Source: Viridibacterium sp035456105
Lineage (GTDB): Bacteria > Pseudomonadota > Gammaproteobacteria > Burkholderiales > Rhodocyclaceae
Length of the DNA: 64,000 nucleotides
NCBI GenBank assembly: GCA_035456105.1
Contig: DATIDV010000003.1
Span: forward strand, 1-64,000
Direction of reading: 5' to 3'
Shown here in pieces: positions 60,442 through 64,000 of this stretch (positions are counted from its first letter, which is position 1; the number at the start of each line of letters is the position of its first letter). Position numbers and translations under genes: made by a program. Under the pieces are notes generated by a model. That model saw only the letters and a program-made list of their open reading frames with translations, searched no databases and was not told where the DNA came from.

Positions 60442-61509
60442 ATGGATCAGAAGGACTATGCCGCAACCACCACGATCGAGTATGTCAATGGGAGTGCCAT
60501 CGCGTACGACACGGATCACATGGTCTACGTGCGGCACTACTACCTGTACTGCCTCGAACTCCTGAAACAGGCACTGAGCAAAAGCCCTGTTCCGGTGAAC
60601 CTGATGCTCGGCGACTGCAAGCCGCGCTTTGCCAACCGAAACAAGACCTACAGGGTTGCGCTCCAGTACGAACACACGCTGGTCAAACAAGGAGGCCGCA
60701 ACGCCAATGGCGCGATCATTGGCAACGTCATGGCCGCCGATGGCACGCCGTATCTGGTCAGGATAGAGAACTACGGGTTCTTTGCCTGGCAGGACTTTGT
60801 CATCGAATACAGCATGCCCAATCTCGTCAACATCGAGCGCTACGGCAAGCTGCAGAATTACCTCGAAAAATGTGCCTGCATTTCACCCGTGCTGTACGCC
60901 TACGACCAACAAGCCGTCACACGGACAGTGCGCTCGCGGCAGGTTGTCACAACTTTCAACAACCCAAACGAACCGCGCAGAAAGCACCTGCTCGACGACA
61001 TGCGTGCGCGCGGCCTGAATTGCGTCAACGAACGCGGCCGATTCAGCAGTGAGGACATCGCGGCGCTCTATACCGATACGCGCGTACTGGTGAACGTTCA
61101 TCAAACGCCTCACCATCACACCTTCGAGGAATTGCGCGTACTGCCAGCCCTGCTCTGCGGTTGCGTCATCGTCAGCGAGGACGTACCGCTCAAGGAAGCC
61201 ATTCCCTACAGCGAGTTCATCATCTGGGCCGACTACGACTCCATCGCCGAAAAGGTCAAGGAAGTCAGCGACAACTACGCACAGTATTTCGACCAGATCT
61301 TTTCAGGCAATGCGCTGGCAGAGACCATCAGGAAGATGGAAGACGATAACGTCCGCAATGCAGATCGCATCGTCAGGAACATAGGCGTCTATCGCGCTGC
61401 GCAAATCAGCAAACGCCCCCTGTATTTCCTGGCACACAAGATGCGGCGCGCAATCGCTGACTGGAGCCTGCCTTTGCGCCGGAGAGTCCTGCGGATCAGG
61501 TCTCGCTGA
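60442..61509 (+). CDS. glycosyltransferase-like protein of unknown function
   Basis: A 355-residue protein. The C-terminal half has a Rossmann-type segment with NVHQTPHHHTFEELR (about residue 216 onward), then VLPALLCGCVIVSEDVPLKEAI, a layout shared by GT-B family glycosyltransferases near their sugar-nucleotide site. The N-terminal half (IEYVNGSAIAYDTDHMVYVRHYYLY) is unassigned. No polysaccharide or glycan genes are nearby. Assignment is by layout only; it could be unrelated. Confidence 0.45.
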   Translation: MDQKDYAATTTIEYVNGSAIAYDTDHMVYVRHYYLYCLELLKQALSKSPVPVNLMLGDCKPRFANRNKTYRVALQYEHTLVKQGGRNANGAIIGNVMAADGTPYLVRIENYGFFAWQDFVIEYSMPNLVNIERYGKLQNYLEKCACISPVLYAYDQQAVTRTVRSRQVVTTFNNPNEPRRKHLLDDMRARGLNCVNERGRFSSEDIAALYTDTRVLVNVHQTPHHHTFEELRVLPALLCGCVIVSEDVPLKEAIPYSEFIIWADYDSIAEKVKEVSDNYAQYFDQIFSGNALAETIRKMEDDNVRNADRIVRNIGVYRAAQISKRPLYFLAHKMRRAIADWSLPLRRRVLRIRSR

Positions 61510-61627
61510 ACAAGACCGTCGAGACCACTCTCGTCGCCACAATCCTGCCGCACAAAGTCTGGCACGACGGCTGAGATCACAGAACCTCTTCGACGGATCC
61601 TCAGGCTCCTGGAGCAAATGGCGTCGC

Positions 61628-62692
61628 TCAGGCGCTCTTGCCAAATTGGCTCAGCACATCCCGCGCCATCCTGCGCAAACTGTCGTCCTTTAAATCGGTA
61701 GCCGGAATTTTCACCGCGTCAGCAAAGCGCGGAAAATTCCGGTTTTGCGAACGCTGGTAATGCGGGTCGTAGTGATCATCGATAAAGCCTGCAAACAGGT
61801 CCGCAAGGTTTCCTGCTGCCGCCTGCTCATGCCAGCGCGCAATCGTCTCGTTGCTCTGCAAGCCCTTGAGCATGGCAATGCGCGACTGTAGTTGTGCGAC
61901 GTCATCACCGAGATAAGCGTAATCGCGCAGCAGGAATTCCAGACGTGCCTCGCGCGTGGCTTCGATAGCAACGCACTCGCTGGCACGCATCACCTCGATC
62001 AATGGTTCGGGCACCTGGATGCGGCCGATCTTGCGGCTCTCCGCCTCGACGAAAACAGGCACCTGCGGATCGAACGCGGCCAGCTTCTGACATAGGCCCG
62101 TTTCGAAAAACTTCTGATTGGGTTGTGGCCGGCCCGGCATCGCGCCGAGCACCGAGCCCTTGTGGCAGGCGAGATCTTCGAGGTCGAGCACCTGCGCACC
62201 CTCAGTGGCCAGCGCTTCGAGCAAACGCGTCTTGGCGCTGCCCGTCGCACCACACACGACAATGAAACGGAACTGCGCAGGCAGCGTATTGATACGTTCG
62301 ATAACGCTATGTCGATAGGTCTTGTAGCCGCCGGCGAGCTGACAGGCATCCCAGCCGACCATGCGCATCCAGGTACTGAAACTGCCGCTACGCTGCCCGC
62401 CGCGCCAACAGTAAATCAGCGGACGCCAACCGCGCGGCTTGTCGAGAAACCGGGTTTCCAGATGTCGTGCGATGTTCTTCGCAACGAGCGCGCCACCGAT
62501 CTTGCGTGCCTCGAATGGCGATACCTGCTTGTAGATGGTGCCGACCCGCGCACGCTCTTCGTTGTCCAGCACCGGGCAATTGATGGCGCCGGGTATGTGA
62601 TCTTCCGCAAACTCGGCTGGCGAGCGCACGTCAATGAGGGTGTCGAACTCGGGCAGATCGGGCAGGCGCGCAATACCGTGGGCGTTGCTCAT
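61628..62692 (-). CDS. selU: tRNA 2-selenouridine synthase
   Basis: A 354-residue SelU/MnmH protein (YbbB). The N-terminal rhodanese domain has DVRSPAEFAEDHIPGAINCPV and the active-site Cys in YCWRGGQRSGSF. A P-loop VCGATGSAKTRLLEAL follows. It exchanges sulfur for selenium at the wobble 2-thiouridine of tRNAs, using selenophosphate from SelD, whose gene is divergently adjacent. Confidence 0.94.
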   Translation of the reverse strand: MSNAHGIARLPDLPEFDTLIDVRSPAEFAEDHIPGAINCPVLDNEERARVGTIYKQVSPFEARKIGGALVAKNIARHLETRFLDKPRGWRPLIYCWRGGQRSGSFSTWMRMVGWDACQLAGGYKTYRHSVIERINTLPAQFRFIVVCGATGSAKTRLLEALATEGAQVLDLEDLACHKGSVLGAMPGRPQPNQKFFETGLCQKLAAFDPQVPVFVEAESRKIGRIQVPEPLIEVMRASECVAIEATREARLEFLLRDYAYLGDDVAQLQSRIAMLKGLQSNETIARWHEQAAAGNLADLFAGFIDDHYDPHYQRSQNRNFPRFADAVKIPATDLKDDSLRRMARDVLSQFGKSA

Positions 62693-62776
62693 TCAATTGG
62701 ACCAGTGCAGAGGATCAAGGCGGCGTGCCGGGTGAAGCGGTAAAATCGCGTCCACACTCAGATGCAGGTCAAGGCA

Positions 62777-63823
62777 ATGGACACGAAGGACATCAAGCTC
62801 ACGCAATTCTCCCATGGCGGCGGCTGCGGCTGCAAAATCGCTCCGGCCGTGCTGTCGCGCCTCCTGGCCACGGCGCCGCCGGGCATCGTGCCGCCTGAGC
62901 TGATGGTCGGCAACGAAACTTCCGATGACGCCGCCGTGTACCGCCTCAACGACGAACAGGCGCTGGTCGCAACAACCGACTTCTTCACGCCCATCGTCGA
63001 CGACCCTTACGATTTCGGCCGCATCGCCGCGACCAATGCCATCTCCGACGTCTACGCCATGGGCGGCAAACCGATCATGGCGCTGTCCCTTGTCGGCATG
63101 CCGCTCGACAAGATTCCGCTCGAAGCGGTCGGCCAGATACTCGCCGGCGGCGCGGCCGTGTGTCGCGAAGCCGGCATTCCGATTGCGGGCGGACATTCCA
63201 TCGACATACCGGAGCCAATCTATGGCCTGGTGGTGATGGGTCTGGTGCACCCACAGCGTGTCAAGCGCAACACCGATGCGCGCGCGGGTGACGTACTCAT
63301 TCTCGGCAAGCCACTTGGCGTCGGCGTACTCAGCGTCGCACTCAAGAAGGGCCTGCTCGACACGGCCGGTTACGCCGAAATGATTCGCCACACGACGCAT
63401 CTCAATCGCGTCGGCGCGACGCTCTCCGAGATTACCGGTGTGCACGCCCTCACTGACGTGACCGGCTTCGGCCTGGCCGGCCACCTGCTGGAAATCTGCC
63501 GCGGTTCGAAACTCGCGGCACAGATCGAATTCTCGTGCCTGCCTCTGATCGAACAGGCCGTGAGCTTCGCGAAGGAAGGCATGGCCACCGGCGCAACGGG
63601 ACGCAACTGGAACGGCTACGGCGGCGAAGTCATTTCGCCGGAAGCATTGCAGCCCTGGCAGCGCAGCCTGCTGACCGACCCGCAGACCTCCGGCGGACTG
63701 CTGGTGAGTTGCGCGCCGGATGCAGTCGACGAAGTATTGGCCGCATTTGTAGCGGACGGCTTCGACGCGGCGACCATCATTGGCGGCATGTTTGAAGGAC
63801 CATCGCTACTACGGGTGATCTGA
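62777..63823 (+). CDS. selD: selenide, water dikinase
   Basis: A 348-residue enzyme making selenophosphate. The catalytic loop reads SHGGGCGCKIAP with Cys (not selenocysteine) at the active position. TTDFFTPIVDDPYDFGRIAATNAISDVYAMGG and GGHSIDIPEPIYGL are further hallmarks. The start at 62777 has AAGG upstream; an ATG five codons earlier (62762) is possible. No selA/selB in the window; with selU beside it, tRNA selenation is the visible use. Confidence 0.94.
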   Translation: MDTKDIKLTQFSHGGGCGCKIAPAVLSRLLATAPPGIVPPELMVGNETSDDAAVYRLNDEQALVATTDFFTPIVDDPYDFGRIAATNAISDVYAMGGKPIMALSLVGMPLDKIPLEAVGQILAGGAAVCREAGIPIAGGHSIDIPEPIYGLVVMGLVHPQRVKRNTDARAGDVLILGKPLGVGVLSVALKKGLLDTAGYAEMIRHTTHLNRVGATLSEITGVHALTDVTGFGLAGHLLEICRGSKLAAQIEFSCLPLIEQAVSFAKEGMATGATGRNWNGYGGEVISPEALQPWQRSLLTDPQTSGGLLVSCAPDAVDEVLAAFVADGFDAATIIGGMFEGPSLLRVI

Positions 63824-63947
63824 CGTGACGCTGGACGCGGCTCGACCCAAGCCTGCCGCACGCGGAATCCGACCCAGATCATGTCCAGATGCGGGCGGAG
63901 GCATTAGGCTTGCACTTTCGCTGACCTGACACGAGGAAAGACCACCC

Positions 63948-64000
63948 ATGCCAGACCGTAATCGCTACCTGCTTGAAGAAGCCCGCATGCCACGCCAGTG
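63948..64000 (+). CDS. truncated gene start, possibly TrpB-like PLP enzyme
   Basis: Only 17 codons are present (MPDRNRYLLEEARMPRQ), cut by the end of the window. GAGGAAAG lies eight bases before the ATG, so it is a real start. The YLLEE-x-x-M/I-P pattern recalls the N-terminus of the TrpB2-type tryptophan synthase-like family, but the fragment is too short to be sure. Confidence 0.4.
   Translation, partial: MPDRNRYLLEEARMPRQ

Overview
The window looks like chromosomal DNA of a betaproteobacterium (Burkholderiales/Rhodocyclales type). The signs are a glucokinase fused to an RpiR/HexR-type regulator, a short IF-1 with a basic C-terminal tail next to a cold-shock gene, a split PqiA/PqiB/PqiC set, a VC_2705-type symporter beside acetyl-CoA synthetase, and uniformly GC-rich coding sequence. 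The genus cannot be fixed from the sequence alone. All product names rest on motifs and family resemblance read by eye; no database search was run.

Layout. 1-6.6 kb: minus-strand genes for a sulfonate-type ABC transporter (binding protein and permease, no ATPase in view), a DszC/SfnC-like flavin enzyme, an amidohydrolase and an MFS transporter. 6.9-8.2 kb: ribA and a small secreted protein. 8.4-15.9 kb: a compact 7.4-kb integrated element in the 3' end of tRNA-Ser(GGA), bounded by an 18-bp direct repeat. It carries a tyrosine integrase, a serine recombinase with an array of six TGGCTCA heptamers upstream, an endonuclease VII-like nuclease, and a tightly overlapping operon of small unknown proteins. 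16-21.6 kb: an acetate module (acs, a CBS/DUF294 protein, an Na+/solute symporter). 22-25 kb: an ECF sigma/anti-sigma pair followed by msrPQ (periplasmic methionine sulfoxide repair). 25-30.9 kb: a radical SAM protein, a PRC-barrel protein and pqiAABC.

31-44.2 kb is mostly housekeeping: aroG, a TMEM175-like channel, pgi, a class I glutamine amidotransferase, a retropepsin-like protease, a Nudix hydrolase, a CbiB-like protein, miaA, a TraB/GumN protein, an orphan TRAP binding protein, pmbA, darP, mogA, a cold-shock gene and infA. 44.2-48.2 kb: a complete sulfate ABC transporter operon (sbp-cysT-cysW-cysA). 48.3-56 kb: a glucose-type ABC operon (binding protein, two permeases, ATPase) ending in the glk-hexR fusion. 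A second, stand-alone glk is divergent from it. The intergenic region holds a perfect TGTAGT-N3-ACTACA palindrome inside a predicted promoter, which suggests negative feedback by the HexR-like domain. 56-60.3 kb: a ChaA-like antiporter and a DctPMQ TRAP system. 60.4-64 kb: an orphan glycosyltransferase-like protein, the divergent selU/selD pair, and the first codons of a truncated gene.

The tRNA-Ser element is the most novel part. It has no recognisable capsid, replication or conjugation genes. It appears to have moved the tRNA's own terminator to the end of its operon, and its integrase lies just downstream of, and codirectional with, the tRNA.
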